This document shows positions 22,201-33,107 of a stretch of 64,000 bases of DNA, piece after piece. Location: NCBI GenBank assembly GCA_013400155.1, contig VXBM01000679.1:220410-284409 (forward strand), given 5' to 3'. The notes under the pieces were generated by a model. That model did no database searches, was not told the origin of the DNA, and saw only the letters and a program-made list of their open reading frames with translations. Numbering within the stretch: the first letter of the stretch is position 1; each line of letters begins with the position of its first letter. This DNA is from Helopsaltes ochotensis. Lineage: Eukaryota > Chordata > Aves > Passeriformes > Locustellidae. The translations under genes and the position numbers were made by a program.

Positions 22201-25200
22201 ATCTTTAAAATTTATCTTCATGTTTCTTCCCTCAAAGAGTCTGGCCCTGAGCAGTGAACTTTTATTTGTATGCAAAACATCAGCTATGGGAAACCTTCCG
22301 ACCGCGACTGCTATGTCAACAACACTGGTTCACTACTCCCACACATCTCAGCCTGAAATTCTCTGCCTGTGCATTCAGCCACCAGGGCCTGGCTGGTTGC
22401 CCATTGCAGCTGAAGAGAGGCAAAAAGAATAGGCAAGTGTAGCCAGATGCTGAAACCCTTATCACGTGGAATAGTTAAGCTGCCTGGCATTTTTAGAAGC
22501 ACTTATCACTTCCATGAAGGACAAGGCTGGATGTGCCTGGAGGTGTTTTTATTTAGGGGGCATCTGGTATTTATAATCATTGCTGTGCACCTCTGTAAGA
22601 GGCTGGTGACAGTCATAACCTTTCCACAAGTTCCAGCATCACATCATTCACATGAAGGAGATCAAAACTGGAATACACTGGACATTCCATTACATTTAAA
22701 CTCATCTGATTCTTCCTCAGGAACTGAGATGCCATTTACTGGCAGCAGGAGATCAAAGAATGATCTGCTGCCACCCTGATACCCTGGAAGCATTTAAAGT
22801 TTCCAAAAACAGGACACAATTTCAGAGATACTGGAAAGTACAGAAGTTTGAACTCCTCTCCACATGATCAGCTTCATCTAAACCTTTGATCACAACCTGG
22901 TTCTACTCCTGACATACATGGAGCAGAATTCAGGATCTCAGATTCCTGAAACAGGAGACAACCACAGATTTTCGGAAGTGTTAACATCAGACACTCAGTG
23001 ACACCTATAGAGTTAGGGACAGGGGATAAAACCCCTCAAAATATTTTCTGACAGGGCCCTGGTGACAGTGGCGTTTTTGTCACTAGCTTTCTGCTTCCTG
23101 AATGGATCCCTGTTTTGGCCCAAGGACCAGCTACATCTGAAGGAAGTTGTGGGATTCTGAAGAGTCACACAAATGGAATCAACTTGGAGCAAATCATTAT
23201 TTTGCCAAAGCCAGCATTAAATTGCCAAAATATAAGAGTTAGAAGCAGTAGATACAGGATTTAACACACCTGGCTAGGTCAGAGGAGCAGACAGCACACA
23301 GCAAAACACACATGAAAGAGGGGGAAGAGGAGAACCAATAAGGTTCTGAGGGAGAAAAGAAACCCAAAGAAACCCATGATCAAGTAAAAGAGCAGGAAAA
23401 GATACTTCTCTCAGGTTGACCCAGGATATAAAGCAAAATGGAGGGATTAGGACAGAACACACCTTATGGAGGTCACCACTGCAACAAAGGCCTGTATTTC
23501 AAATATATGCAGTAGAAGCTGCCACAGCGTCAACACTCACACAAAAACTCAGGTGTTTTCCATTCTTAGTTCTAGGTTCAGCTACCGCCACTCTAAAAGC
23601 AGATACAGAGTGAAATGCTCCAAGGACTCATATAAAATTCCCCCTTACCTCTCCATAGATTCTGAAAGTACCGGTATCCTCCTCAAGTTCAATGGTTGTA
23701 ACTCCTGGGACCTTTCTAGCTTGTTGTATGTTACTGCCATGCGTTCCTATAGCAAGTCCCATTAAATCTTCTCTGACTACAAACTCCTCGTGAAATGCTG
23801 CAGCAAGCTGCTTTGTGCACTGAAGGGAAAACAAAGGCAGACTCATCCATGTGCACTGCTCTGAGCTCAGCTTCAAGCAACAAGAGCCACAAGCTGTGGC
23901 TTTACCTCCAAGTGTTTTGTAGCTTCCTCGTTTCTGGACATCAGCATGAGTTTGGTGCGAATGCTGCGCAGGTGCATGTCACTGAGGATGTTCACTCTCT
24001 TCACTGTTGCTTCACTGGCAGACTACAGGAGAGAGAGAACCAAAGTTTTGACTTTGTAAGCAAATACACATTTAAAGGATAAATCAGGAACCTACTGAAA
24101 CTAAATCATAAACATGATCTCAATTTCCAGAAGTTACATAAACATTTTTCTTCCTCAAAACAAAGCATGAGAAATTCAGCAGTACCACCAACTATTTGTT
24201 CTCACTCACAGCATGTTTTCCATTAAAGACTTCGCTGCTGAATTACACAGTAACCCTTTCCCCTTGATATTGCTCAAACAAATCTTTCTACCATATACAT
24301 ACTTGTCACTGTGTGGGAATAAGAGAGGTAAGGAAATAATCAAGGACAACACAATCCTGCAGAGTGAGGTTCAAGTGGGTAATATTGAGTAAATGGAGTT
24401 ATGAAGAAAAACTAAAGCTGGGACAACCCTATGTTGTAAGCAAACCACCACAGAGGCATCTAAGTGAACAATTCCATAATGGCTTCACTGAGCTGGTGCA
24501 GTTCTCCACACAGAAACCCAGCTGTGGGTCAAACTGCACAGTGTAATACTGCATGAGGGGAAAGCTACTGCTCCAGAGTGGAGTGAGACGATTTACTTTG
24601 AGCCATCTGCTAAAATCAGTGAAACAGAACTCAGCTGAGAATGACAAAAGTCACACAAACAATGAGACTCAAAGCTGCTCCTAAATTTAGGTTGTATGCA
24701 TTGGAGACCTTATCCCCAAAGATTAAATGCATCTACTTATATTAAATCTCTCACAATTTACATAGTTTGACAAGTTAAACCATTTTCCATACACACACAG
24801 AGCTGGCTATGTATTTCCTATAAATAATATACTGGGAGTTCATATAACATTTACATAGAAGCAAATACTTACCAGTATTATCAGTTGAGCAGTTTCAGCA
24901 TGATAAAAAATTCGACATGCTCCCACAGCTTTCTTGAAATCTTTATGTGCATTTTCATTAGCACACCTGAGGAGACAAAATGATTGTTATTTCAACAAGC
25001 TGCATCAAAACTGAACATGAAGTAGCATGATCAGACCCAAGAACATTCAGTAGCTTATAGCAAGGACTGTTCAGAAACAGGAAAGTTCCCACTCTCCTCA
25101 ACATGGTTGCAGTTTCCCTGTGGATTCTGTGGCACCAGGGTTATCTGGAAAGCCTCAGTAACAGGCCTACTGAGAAGTGAATCACCTGTGCAGGCACAAA

Positions 25201-28200
25201 GTTCCCACCTGAGAACCTCCCTTCTGTCCCCACCCCAAAAGCTCAGCAGGGGTCCCAGTCTGCAGTTTCTAAATGAGCTACTACAGCCCAAACCACCCTT
25301 GAGGTTCTTCTTGGACCTGTAAATCAGCCTCCAGAACAGAAGCCAAGTGGGTTTTTCTCCCCCTTCCATAAAGTAAAAGCCTTCTTGAAGTGTGCAGAGC
25401 TACTCACGCATCTCTCAGGTCTTCAGGAACATCCACGGTGCACTTGAAGAAGGTGTTCTTTTTGACAGTTTTGTTCTGGTTCACAGGCCGGAGCCGTTCA
25501 TAAGTGACAATTTCATTGTAAGTGGCATCGCAAGCAGCGTATTCAATGACGTAAAACTGGGAAAGAGGTTTTTAAAAAATAATAACTTCAGTAAGGGACA
25601 ACAAAGACATAGTAACATTATCAGCATCAGCAAGAAAGCACAGAATATGAATATATAAACAAAGCTCTAAGACTAAGTTGATACAATGACATTTCTACAC
25701 AAATGAGCCCAGACACTTCAGCACCCCTGTGCTCCCTCACTGAAGTCAGAGCACCATTATCAGCATAGTCTTAGTCCCCCACAACAGCATCCTGGATAGA
25801 TTTTTCTTATGCCCATCTCTCTTTCAAATATTTTCATTAGTTCAGGTCAAGTTCCAAAAGCCAAAATGTTTACTGGAGCTCTAATTCTAAAAAACATCAA
25901 AGAGAGAATAATTCTTCAGAAAAATATCTACCCTGCAACACTGAAACAAACAAGGCAAATCCACTGATTCAAAGGGCAGACTTCCTAGGAATCATTTAAG
26001 ACCAAAATCAATGCAAAAACTCAATCTTTTTGACACACACTGCCAAATTTAGGAAGGCAAGGGAACTAAGAAGATTTAAGTTGCCAATAATCTACTCCTA
26101 CGCTTCCACCCAACACATGTAAGTTTAAAGAAGCTTGTGTGCAATATCCCCGCAGCTGGGCTCTGTGCTAGGGATGCAGCCTTCTCCTCCCCTCCCTTCC
26201 ACCTGGGTGCAATTTAGGGGTGCAGCAGTACTTTCACCTCTTCCTCAAAACTGGGAGCTGTTTGTCTCAACACACAATTTGCTTCAGTATCCAGAAAAAG
26301 GAAATCACTCTGGTAATGACACTTTTTTCTAATTTCAAATTTTAATTTTATTTTAAGTATCATTCAAATTCTCAAAGCTGCTTTGAAATGTATCAATGTA
26401 TCCTTATTACCCCAAGTAGTAACAAAGAACAAAAAACACTGAAATACAACTAAATTTAAGAGATCTACCACTACATGCTCTAAAAACTTAACTTCTATAG
26501 TTAAAGGTAATTCCAGATACCAGAACAATCACAAAGCAACAAATCCTTGGACACATGGGTTGTTTGTGAATTTAGTATTAACTCTACAGAAAAAATCTAA
26601 ATATAGAACTGTGTTAAAAACTGTACAGAGAAGCCAACACAAACTGTGAAGTTCTTTGCAGGGAAAATACCCTAAAATAACTGATTTGACAATCCTATCC
26701 TGTACACTGAGGATGATTTTTCCCTGTAAAAACTCAGAAATTAAAAATTGCTAAAAATTTTTGCTTCTATGATTTTTTCTGAAAAAAAAACCACAGCAAG
26801 CTGATACCAAAATTTCAAATTTCTGTGACATTTAAGAAAAGCCTATTAGCTATAAATGACAACCTATCATTTAAATCAGTCTGTCTCCTTTTATCTTGAT
26901 TTCTTAATGAGCTGTTCATTCACAAGTGTCAACACACAGAATCTTTCTCTGGTGGGTGTTTACTATCACCCTGCCCTTACAGAGCTCAACAAAAGTTGAT
27001 ATTTGTTGAGAGTTTTTAAGCAATATTAGAAATTGGGTAATTACTTTTTCTCAATACTGTTTCCTTTGGTTTTAGGAATCTGATACAGCAGAAACATCAA
27101 AACAGGACTCTTCCCACTATGAAGTTCAATTCTCTTGCTGTCATTTTACAAAATAAAGTTATAATGAGACTGGGTCAAACACTGTCACAGCTCTATGCAG
27201 TCAAGTGTCTGAATCTGCAAGTAACTTGGCAGATGCAAACAACCATTTATTTATGGTAAAATAAAAACTTGACATATGTAAAAGCAAAACAAGCAGTGTC
27301 CTTCCCCTACACTCAGTAAAAAAACACACACAAAAACCAGCCCACAGCCACCCACAGCAATAGCTACAGCAGGCTTAATTTACAAACTACAAACAGGTTT
27401 TAACTACAGGTACTTTACTTCATTTTCAGCACCAAATTCAATCCACAGAACAGGTTTGTCAAAAATCCTGTCCTTGTGCATGCCTTCAGTCCTTCAAGCA
27501 CGTCAACTGCAGATAATGGAAGTCACTTGCTCAGCTCTAGGGCACGACCCTCTGCTGTGCAATGCAGCAAAGGTCATTCCAAAGCAGCCACAACTTATAA
27601 CTCTCTTCTGTCATGTTTTTGTATTTGTAGTACTATATTCAGAGTATTTTCATGACAACGAACTTTTAGTTACTGTACATGGAAGCATGAAATCAGTTAA
27701 GTTTTAAAATAATTTACCTCTCCTTTCATCATTCGAACTTTTGCCAGCCACCAGCCACAGGGTTCTTGGTCATTTGCCCTAGAATACACCTGGAAATCAA
27801 AGCAGTAAGAACCACTGAAAGCACATACAAACGTAATTCATTTACCTGCATGTATAATGAAGAAAGAGCCACACAACTTTTCTGATTTTCATTAAAATGG
27901 AACAGTATTCTACTCCCATCCTTCTTGCACTAACTACAAGGACTGTGAACAGACTCCCTTTGCATAATTACTGACAATTCAAAGGAAATTTGTAAAGGAA
28001 GATAAAACTTTGGCTAAACACTTCTTTAAGGGCAATTCCTCAGTAAATTCAAACACTGCCTTCAAACTGGAAGTACACACCACATAGAACTAACTCCACA
28101 ATTCAGATTTCTGTTTTGTCCTTGGCTTACTTGATAAACCAAGGACTATTGAAATGAACCAAGTTATCACATGACTACATATTCCATATTAAAAAACACG

Positions 28201-31200
28201 ACCAAGTTAATGCATGATCAGATACAGAGCAGAGGACTTCTGAAACCCAGTTTTCTCATCCTTAAGTTCCTTTGCTCCTCCTACATTTCCAATGGGCCAA
28301 AGTAATTTGCACACAGAATCAACGAGTTTTACAATAGCAAGGAAGTAGAAAATAACCCTTTACATAACAAAGGCAATGTATTTAAAATAAAGGAACAGAA
28401 AGACACAGCACCTATGCTACATTTTTTCTTAGATTAGTTGCCCAAAAGTAAAACAATATCCTTGGAAAGGAAACTCATTACTTTGATTTTAAAGACGAGT
28501 ACAGAAAAACTCCCAAAAGTTAAACTGAATCACTCATGACACTACAATGAGCAGGGAACAGAACACGCATATTTTGACTTCTAGATTTAATACATCACTC
28601 CTATTAACACTCTCTCTCTCAGTAGAACACTGTAATTCACACAATTTCCTTCCAGAGTGTACCAAACATTTCATTCAGGTTAAAATTGTTATTGGAGGAG
28701 CTTCATTACATCTTCTTATCAAACATTTCCAACACTTTACATTCCAGATCAAAAAAGAAAACTGCCCACATTTTGTGTCAGAATTAAAACCTTCTCAGCT
28801 ATTTTAAGTTTTAGATTTTGAAAAAACTTCCACTGGCAGTTTTGTGGGAAATCTGAAATGTCACAGCTTCACTGAAATTCCAATAAACCCATGTGTAGAG
28901 ACATGCTCCATTTTAAACCTTTACTTTGGTAATGCCCTTACAGCCCTCACCAGTGCCTGGAATGGACAATCAGTTCCAGACCAGGACAGCTCACGAGCAT
29001 TCACTCACCTCCACCTCATCTCCTTCACCGATTTCTTTCTTGATATCAGGGGGTGGTGGTAATCTGACTTCATTGAAGGGCACCTGGCGCTCTGGTTGCC
29101 AACTGGAAGTTGAAGAAGCATTATACATTAATTCCCAAGTTTTCCTATTGTTTTCTTCATTTTAATTTTGGAATTCTGAATTCCATCAAAGTTCATCTTT
29201 CCATATAATGAGGTCTGTTTCCTTATTGCTAGAAAGCAAACCTTGTAAGCAGAGGAACCATATAACCATGGCAAGACAAAAGTAGTATCTGGGAAGATAT
29301 TGAACAACAAAATCTTTAATTTAACCAAAAAATTTAACTAATGGCTTTCATAAAACCCCAGTGAAAGATAATATATGATGTAGTTAACATTCCTACTGCT
29401 CAAGTCATAGAGCCCTTATATAGATTTAAGCTCAGCTTTGCAGTCCACTATGGGGTTCATCCATTTCTCCCCCTCGTATTTAACATTTCAACTACTTACC
29501 ATTAAAGTTTTATGTATTTCAGGAAAATCTGACTCAAATCTTTAACAAAACTTTCCACCTGCAAACTTGCTGATGCTCCGCAGTAACAGATTCAGATCAA
29601 AACATATCTTTAATATCTGCTTATCAATACCAATTATTTCTAGGCATACAAAATAAAGGTTTACTTTCTAGTACAGCAAGGTTGTTTTACTATAGTTGGC
29701 AGTAAAAAAGTACTTTATTTGTAGAAGTGTATGTTTCCAGTCATTTTATGAAGACTACTAGAGCAATTAAATTCACTGTGTTCTCCTGAAATTCCTTCTC
29801 CTTCTACTCTGTTAATGTCATAGAATGCCATCAGCTGTTTCTCATTCTTAGTCAGAAATCAGACTGAAGAGTTTACAAAGGTTGAAATAAAACCAGGGGA
29901 AAGACCCTTCAAAAAACCATATTAACTTAGAATGTCTGAGGGACTTTTAATAGTATGTGTCAAAGCATTGCACCGTCCATCCTTTCTGCCCATCTGATTC
30001 ACATCAGACACCAAGAGCATCAGAACCAACCACCTTGTGACAGGAAGGATTACTGCAAGTCTTTTGCTTTGCTGACTTTTAATAACCTGCAGACAGAGCA
30101 GCCTATGTTAGGACAAGTCTGAGCATAAGGAGCAAAGGGTACTTCTGCAACTTCCTAGATGAGAAGATGGATACATTTACATGTTTGCTCTGAAAGAACA
30201 GCTTACACTCAAGTACCTCACTTAATAAAGATCATATCATTTAGTTTAAATCTAGACACTGTAATACACTTTTTATTTTAATTATAGTTTGAAAAACAAC
30301 AAAAATGCATGAAGGTTATTACTGAGGTCCTGGAACACATGCAGAGAAGGACAAAGAAGCTGGTGACGAGTCTGAGGCACAGATCTGATGAGGAGCAGCT
30401 GCGGGGGCTCGGCTGAAGAAAAGGAGGTTCAGAGGGATCTGAGAAGAAACAAGCTGTGCCAGGGAGGTTTAGACTGATAGTAGGAAAAATTGCTTCACTA
30501 AAAGGGTGGTCAGAAATTGGAATGGGCTGCCCAGGTGGTGGAATCCCCATTCCCAGAGGTGTTCCAAGGGCACATGGATGTGGCACTTCCATAGTGGTGA
30601 ACACCGTGGTGCAGGTGGACTTCATCTCAGAGGATCAAGTGTCAGCCTTTCCAGCTTTTGGGACTCTGTGACATGGGTAGCTTTTGTTTAGGCTGGAAGG
30701 TATTTCGGCCACAAAATGTTAATTAAATCACACTGTATTTCTGAGAAATGGTGAAGGGGGCTGGCAATTAAACTTTGTTGCAAATGTAACAGTTACTAAT
30801 CTCATGGTTAGGGTTTTTCCTTCCCCTCCCTGCTAGTGGAGGAAGTTCACAGTGGAAAAGCGCACAGAAGACTCAGCTCTCAGAATATGAGTCCAAGTTT
30901 TGGTTTAAGTCCAGAATTGGAGCATCTCACTGGTGAAATGCAAACCAAGATGTTTTAAGAAATCACTTGTGCTGGGATACAAACCACCTAAGACAATCTG
31001 ACAGAACTGATGCCTAAGATACAGGACACAAATCACAAAAGAAGGAGGTTCTTGCTTCTTACAACACAGAAGCCTCTCCCTCAATACAGGTGCTTCAAAC
31101 TCCAATAAGCCTCTATGAAACTGTACCTCAAGATCCAGTTTTCCATCCACAGTAGTAAGTTTCCTGAAGGTTATGCATTCACCCGTTGCCTTCTTATCCT

Positions 31201-33107
31201 CAGAAAATGTCTCTTAAAAGAATTAAGGCTACCTGCCCAGACACTGAGTGTTGCTATGGCCACAAAATCATCATTAGCAGTCTGTGCCAGTACGCTTAAC
31301 TTTGGGAACCTTACAATAGCTGTAGATAAAGATTGGCTAACAATAGCAGAAAATGCAAAGTGACAGTTTAGACTGCCCATTGTGGGGTAGATGCGTGTAT
31401 TTGTTAGTGATAATCACTATCACAACACTGATGCTCCCAGCACAGGACACTTGCCAATTTCGGTTCCACTAAAGCCCTTACGAATTTAACTCCGTAAAAA
31501 GCATACGAATTGATCAGATTTACGTCACAGAATAATTTGACTGTGTACACACTTCCTGATCAGATCTATTTTTAGTCAACAGAACACTCTACATATGCTG
31601 CAGCCCATCCTTTTTGAAATATGGTTGCTGCTGCCAGATTTTCTGTAGAACACATGGATGATATGGATACTAAACACTAGAAAGGCGTTTGCCAACAATT
31701 CAACTCCTGCTGTGAACCCCTGACACCTCCTTTAGCTCATTTGGTTTCTGATATCAAAGTATGTATTTTAAATGCAAAGAGAAGTAACTACTTTTCTTTA
31801 GAGAGTAATATGGATGTTGAAGATGAAACTCATAATTTGTCACATCTTCTTAGACGACAGATTTAATTAAACCCACAGAAGGGTTTAAATTTTTTTGTTT
31901 GTTGGGTTTTGGGGTGATGGTATAAAAAGCTAGGAGACAGTAACAGGTTCCATAACCACCTCAGTGTTAGTATAAATTATGGTTGCCACCTCATCTTCTA
32001 ACTGTCTTCATAAAAGAAGGACTAGAAAGCATAGGTTAGAGAGAAACAAACATTGGGTTTTGCAGGGTAAACCCTAGGATTACTGATGTCCCCCCCAAGG
32101 ATTTCTTTTTACACATGTGTATATATGTACACACACACCTGGGATTATGTCAGCAGGATTATAAATACTGTTTACGAAGACACACTTGCACACTCCCTAG
32201 CATTACCTTTATTACCCAGCAATCTCTCTTCAAAAAAGGCTCAAAGACTAATTTACAGGTTAGAGCTGGCAAAGCTTGTAACAGTTTTCACATCAAAAGG
32301 TGACACATTTTATAGGACCTCCACCTAGTAACTGGAAGGGAGACAGGAAAGAGGATGTAGCTCACAGAGTACTTTGAATTAGCACTGGAATCTCCCAGTT
32401 AATCCACAGTGTTATCAGTAAGAACACTGAACAACAGGTACTCATTTGTACTCTACCAAGCCATGGATTATCCTTGTCTTCCCACTACAAGTTCCCAGCA
32501 GCAGTGCTGTGTTTATATATTAAATGAAATGGACCTCATGGATAATTCTTTTTCAAAAATTCTAACAGATTTCCACTCAAAAACAATAGGTCTTTTAACT
32601 GGATAGATATTTATTTACCTTTCTAATAGTTAAAAAAATCACCATCAGGGTATTTTTCCCTTTCTCTGGTTGAGAATACTGACCATCATTCCAGAGAGCA
32701 GACAGAGAATTGCTCATTTGAGTACTTTTGTATTTTCCATCTTTTCCTGCTTTTGTGTAAAAGCACCAAGCCTGTGCCACTGATTCCTATGTTAATTAAA
32801 TTTAGCTGTCACATCTATGGGCATCACTAAAGATACCAAAGAATGTACAGACCGTGTAACTGATGAACTGAATTCTGATCCAGATTCAAGAAGGCAGTTC
32901 AAGGAAGCTGAACAGAATAGTGAGCCTGTACTTCTAGAACTGTATCTAATGAAATCTGCTTCCTCTTCAAGGCATAACAAACAAAAAAACCACCAAAGCA
33001 CAAAACTGAAATAACCTAGTATTCAAATAATTATTTTTAAAATAAAATACTTACTTGTTTTCAAATACAACTGTGAGGGAGTCCTCATGAACATCTTTAA
33101 TAAATCC
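10067..33107 (-). CDS. FXR1: FXR1 (FMRP-family RNA-binding protein), visible coding span, 16 exons
   Basis: FXR1 is the autosomal paralogue of FMRP. It binds RNA and polyribosomes, takes part in translational control and RNP granules, and is needed in muscle. The exon set joins without a phase error. With a 51-nt first exon assumed in the gap, the all-exon product is 677 residues, equal to a 621-residue isoform plus 27- and 29-residue optional parts. Domains in order: two Tudor/Agenet repeats (about 4-115), KH1 with GTHG at 235-238, KH2 with GKNG at 298-301, a leucine-rich export signal (LRLERLQI, 364-371), an RGG-type region (about 409-490), an acidic/arginine segment, a muscle-type insert (564-590) and the C-terminus ending VLNGVS. 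The two KH GxxG loops and the export signal are intact. FXR2 and FMR1 are excluded by the [20 protein letters not shown] block and the VLNGVS tail. Only exon 1 is unseen. Confidence 0.98.
11095..11186 (-). CDS. FXR1: FXR1 coding exon 16, 92-nt cassette
   Basis: Acceptor TTGAACAG, donor GTAAGA. Encodes [20 protein letters not shown] and [11 protein letters not shown]. Because 92 is not a multiple of three, skipping it shifts the reading frame of the last exon and changes the protein tail. Confidence 0.96.
11187..13544 (-). other. FXR1 intron 15
   Basis: A 2.36-kb intron between the two cassette exons. It has a GC-rich island at about 11650-11900 in otherwise AT-rich DNA, and a run of pyrimidines. 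On the minus strand GCATG lies at 13502-13506 and TGCATG at 12996-13001 and 12259-12264, all RBFOX-type motifs. Confidence 0.85.
13502..13506 (-). promoter_or_regulatory. GCAUG motif just downstream of FXR1 exon 15
   Basis: On the transcript this RBFOX core motif sits at +39 to +43 from the exon 15 donor. Within the next 25 nt follows TGTCTGCTGTTTT, which contains MBNL-like YGCY units. RBFOX sites downstream of a cassette exon usually favour inclusion, so this is a good candidate muscle splicing enhancer. The link is inferred. Confidence 0.45.
13545..13625 (-). CDS. FXR1: FXR1 coding exon 15, 81-nt muscle-type cassette
   Basis: Acceptor AATTGCAG, donor GTAATT. Encodes 27 residues: [20 protein letters not shown] then QAEDRQP. 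This corresponds to the cassette that is included in heart and skeletal muscle FXR1 in mammals. Its length is a multiple of three, so skipping it keeps the frame. The bases show intact splice sites but not tissue use. Confidence 0.95.
13626..15254 (-). other. FXR1 introns 13 and 14, interrupted by exon 14
   Basis: Two AT-rich introns of about 0.7 kb flanking exon 14. No repeats of known family and no extra exon recognised. Confidence 0.75.
14363..14563 (-). CDS. FXR1: FXR1 coding exon 14
   Basis: Acceptor TTTTGTTTAG, donor GTATGT. Encodes [20 protein letters not shown] through [14 protein letters not shown] and SVNENGL. It combines acidic serine patches, a polyarginine stretch and the point from which the alternative tails branch. 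201 nt. Confidence 0.97.
15255..15458 (-). CDS. FXR1: FXR1 coding exon 13 (RGG region)
   Basis: Acceptor CTCATACAAG, non-consensus donor GTACTG. Encodes [20 protein letters not shown], then DWSLAGEDD and an arginine/glycine region ([20 protein letters not shown]) to KSSISS. 204 nt. Confidence 0.97.
15459..17055 (-). other. FXR1 intron 12
   Basis: A 1.6-kb intron. Besides the AT repeat it has an 18-bp perfect palindrome at 16229-16246 (TATACATATATATGTATA). No other gene seen. Confidence 0.8.
15585..15720. repeat. AT-rich simple repeat in FXR1 intron 12
   Basis: Runs of TATATA, short ACACAC and self-complementary pieces such as ATCAATTGAT lie near the donor of exon 13. Low-complexity sequence, no coding value. 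Confidence 0.8.
17056..17263 (-). CDS. FXR1: FXR1 coding exon 12 (export signal, optional block, RG start)
   Basis: Acceptor TATGTAG, donor GTGAGC. Encodes [20 protein letters not shown] (the export signal), then a 29-residue block beginning [17 protein letters not shown] and ending SVQG (380-408), then [20 protein letters not shown]. The 29-residue block is optional in mammalian FXR1 isoforms as I recall them. Here it is unbroken in one 208-nt exon. Confidence 0.96.
17993..18079 (-). CDS. FXR1: FXR1 coding exon 11
   Basis: Acceptor CCTGTAG, donor GTGAGT. Encodes [20 protein letters not shown] through YHIAYLK, the end of KH2. 87 nt, phase 0 on both sides. Confidence 0.97.
18711..18820 (-). 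CDS. FXR1: FXR1 coding exon 10 (KH2)
   Basis: Acceptor CCCTCTGAAG with a poor pyrimidine tract, donor GTAAGT. Encodes [20 protein letters not shown] and on to NKLPRED; GKNG is the KH2 loop and contains the isoleucine context equivalent to FMRP I304N. 110 nt. Confidence 0.98.
18821..20378 (-). other. FXR1 intron 9
   Basis: 1.56 kb, AT-rich, nothing recognised beyond low-complexity A runs. Introns 10 (18080-18710) and 11 (17264-17992, with a 15-base A run near 17530) are similar. Confidence 0.75.
20379..20457 (-). CDS. FXR1: FXR1 coding exon 9
   Basis: Acceptor TATTTCCAG, donor GTATGT. Encodes [20 protein letters not shown] and VPRNLV, the end of KH1 and start of KH2. 79 nt. Confidence 0.97.
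20458..23648 (-). other. FXR1 intron 8
   Basis: 3.2 kb. Contains an A-rich run near 20560 and a short CR1 fragment at 20727-20785. The rest shows short unrecognised frames. Confidence 0.8.
20727..20785 (+). mobile_element. short CR1 fragment
   Basis: ATGGATGCCCCATCCCTGGA and AGGTTGGATGGGGCTTT match the CR1 3' region just before its terminus. Only about 60 bases are clear; both flanks have decayed. Confidence 0.8.
23649..23819 (-). CDS. FXR1: FXR1 coding exon 8 (KH1)
   Basis: Acceptor TTCCCTTCAG, donor GTAAGG. Encodes KH1 residues 211-267, with the RNA-binding loop GTHG inside [16 protein letters not shown]. The isoleucine equivalent to FMRP I241 is within LAIG. 171 nt. Confidence 0.98.
23906..24022 (-). 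CDS. FXR1: FXR1 coding exon 7
   Basis: Acceptor CCTGTAG, donor GTAAAG. Encodes [20 protein letters not shown] through EATKHLE (residues 172-210). 117 nt. It is followed by an intron of only 86 nt. Confidence 0.97.
24023..24872 (-). other. FXR1 intron 6
   Basis: 850 nt, AT-rich, nothing recognised. Intron 5 (24967-25407) is 441 nt and also plain. Confidence 0.75.
24873..24966 (-). CDS. FXR1: FXR1 coding exon 6
   Basis: Acceptor CTCCTCAG, donor GTAAGT. Encodes [20 protein letters not shown] and [11 protein letters not shown], the KH0-like segment. 94 nt. Confidence 0.97.
25408..25556 (-). CDS. FXR1: FXR1 coding exon 5
   Basis: Acceptor TTTCCCAG, donor GTGAGT. Encodes [20 protein letters not shown] through [11 protein letters not shown], completing the Tudor pair and entering the KH0 region. 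TYER replaces the TFER that I recall in human. 149 nt. Confidence 0.97.
25557..27717 (-). other. FXR1 intron 4
   Basis: 2.16 kb of AT-rich sequence without recognised repeats or exons. Confidence 0.75.
27718..27789 (-). CDS. FXR1: FXR1 coding exon 4
   Basis: Acceptor TTTCCAG, donor GTAAAT. Encodes [20 protein letters not shown] and MKGE within Tudor 2, the repeat that reads methylated ligands in this family. 72 nt, phase 0 on both sides. Confidence 0.97.
27790..29008 (-). other. FXR1 intron 3
   Basis: 1.2 kb, AT-rich, no supported element. Confidence 0.75.
29009..29102 (-). CDS. FXR1: FXR1 coding exon 3
   Basis: Acceptor CTTCCAG, donor GTGAGT. Encodes [20 protein letters not shown] and [11 protein letters not shown]; end of Tudor 1 and start of Tudor 2. 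Residue 60 is Gly where I recall Ser in human. 94 nt. Confidence 0.97.
29103..33054 (-). other. FXR1 intron 2
   Basis: 3.95 kb. Contains one CR1 copy (30327-30671) inserted on the opposite strand to the gene. No other element recognised. Confidence 0.8.
30327..30671 (+). mobile_element. CR1 LINE 3' fragment, plus strand
   Basis: Diverged but clear CR1 order: GCGGGGGCTCGGCTGAAGAA (the CTGGGGTTCAGCCTGGAGAA region), GCCAGGGAGGTTTAGACTGA, AGGAAAAATTGCTTCACTAA, GGAATGGGCTGCCCAGG, CCATTCCCAGAGGTGTTCCA, and an end near GACTCTGTGAC. No open reading frame of the element survives. Confidence 0.9.
33055..33107 (-). CDS. FXR1: FXR1 coding exon 2
   Basis: Acceptor TTTTAG, donor GTAAGT. Encodes [17 protein letters not shown] plus two bases of codon 35; part of the first Tudor repeat. 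53 nt. Confidence 0.97.
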
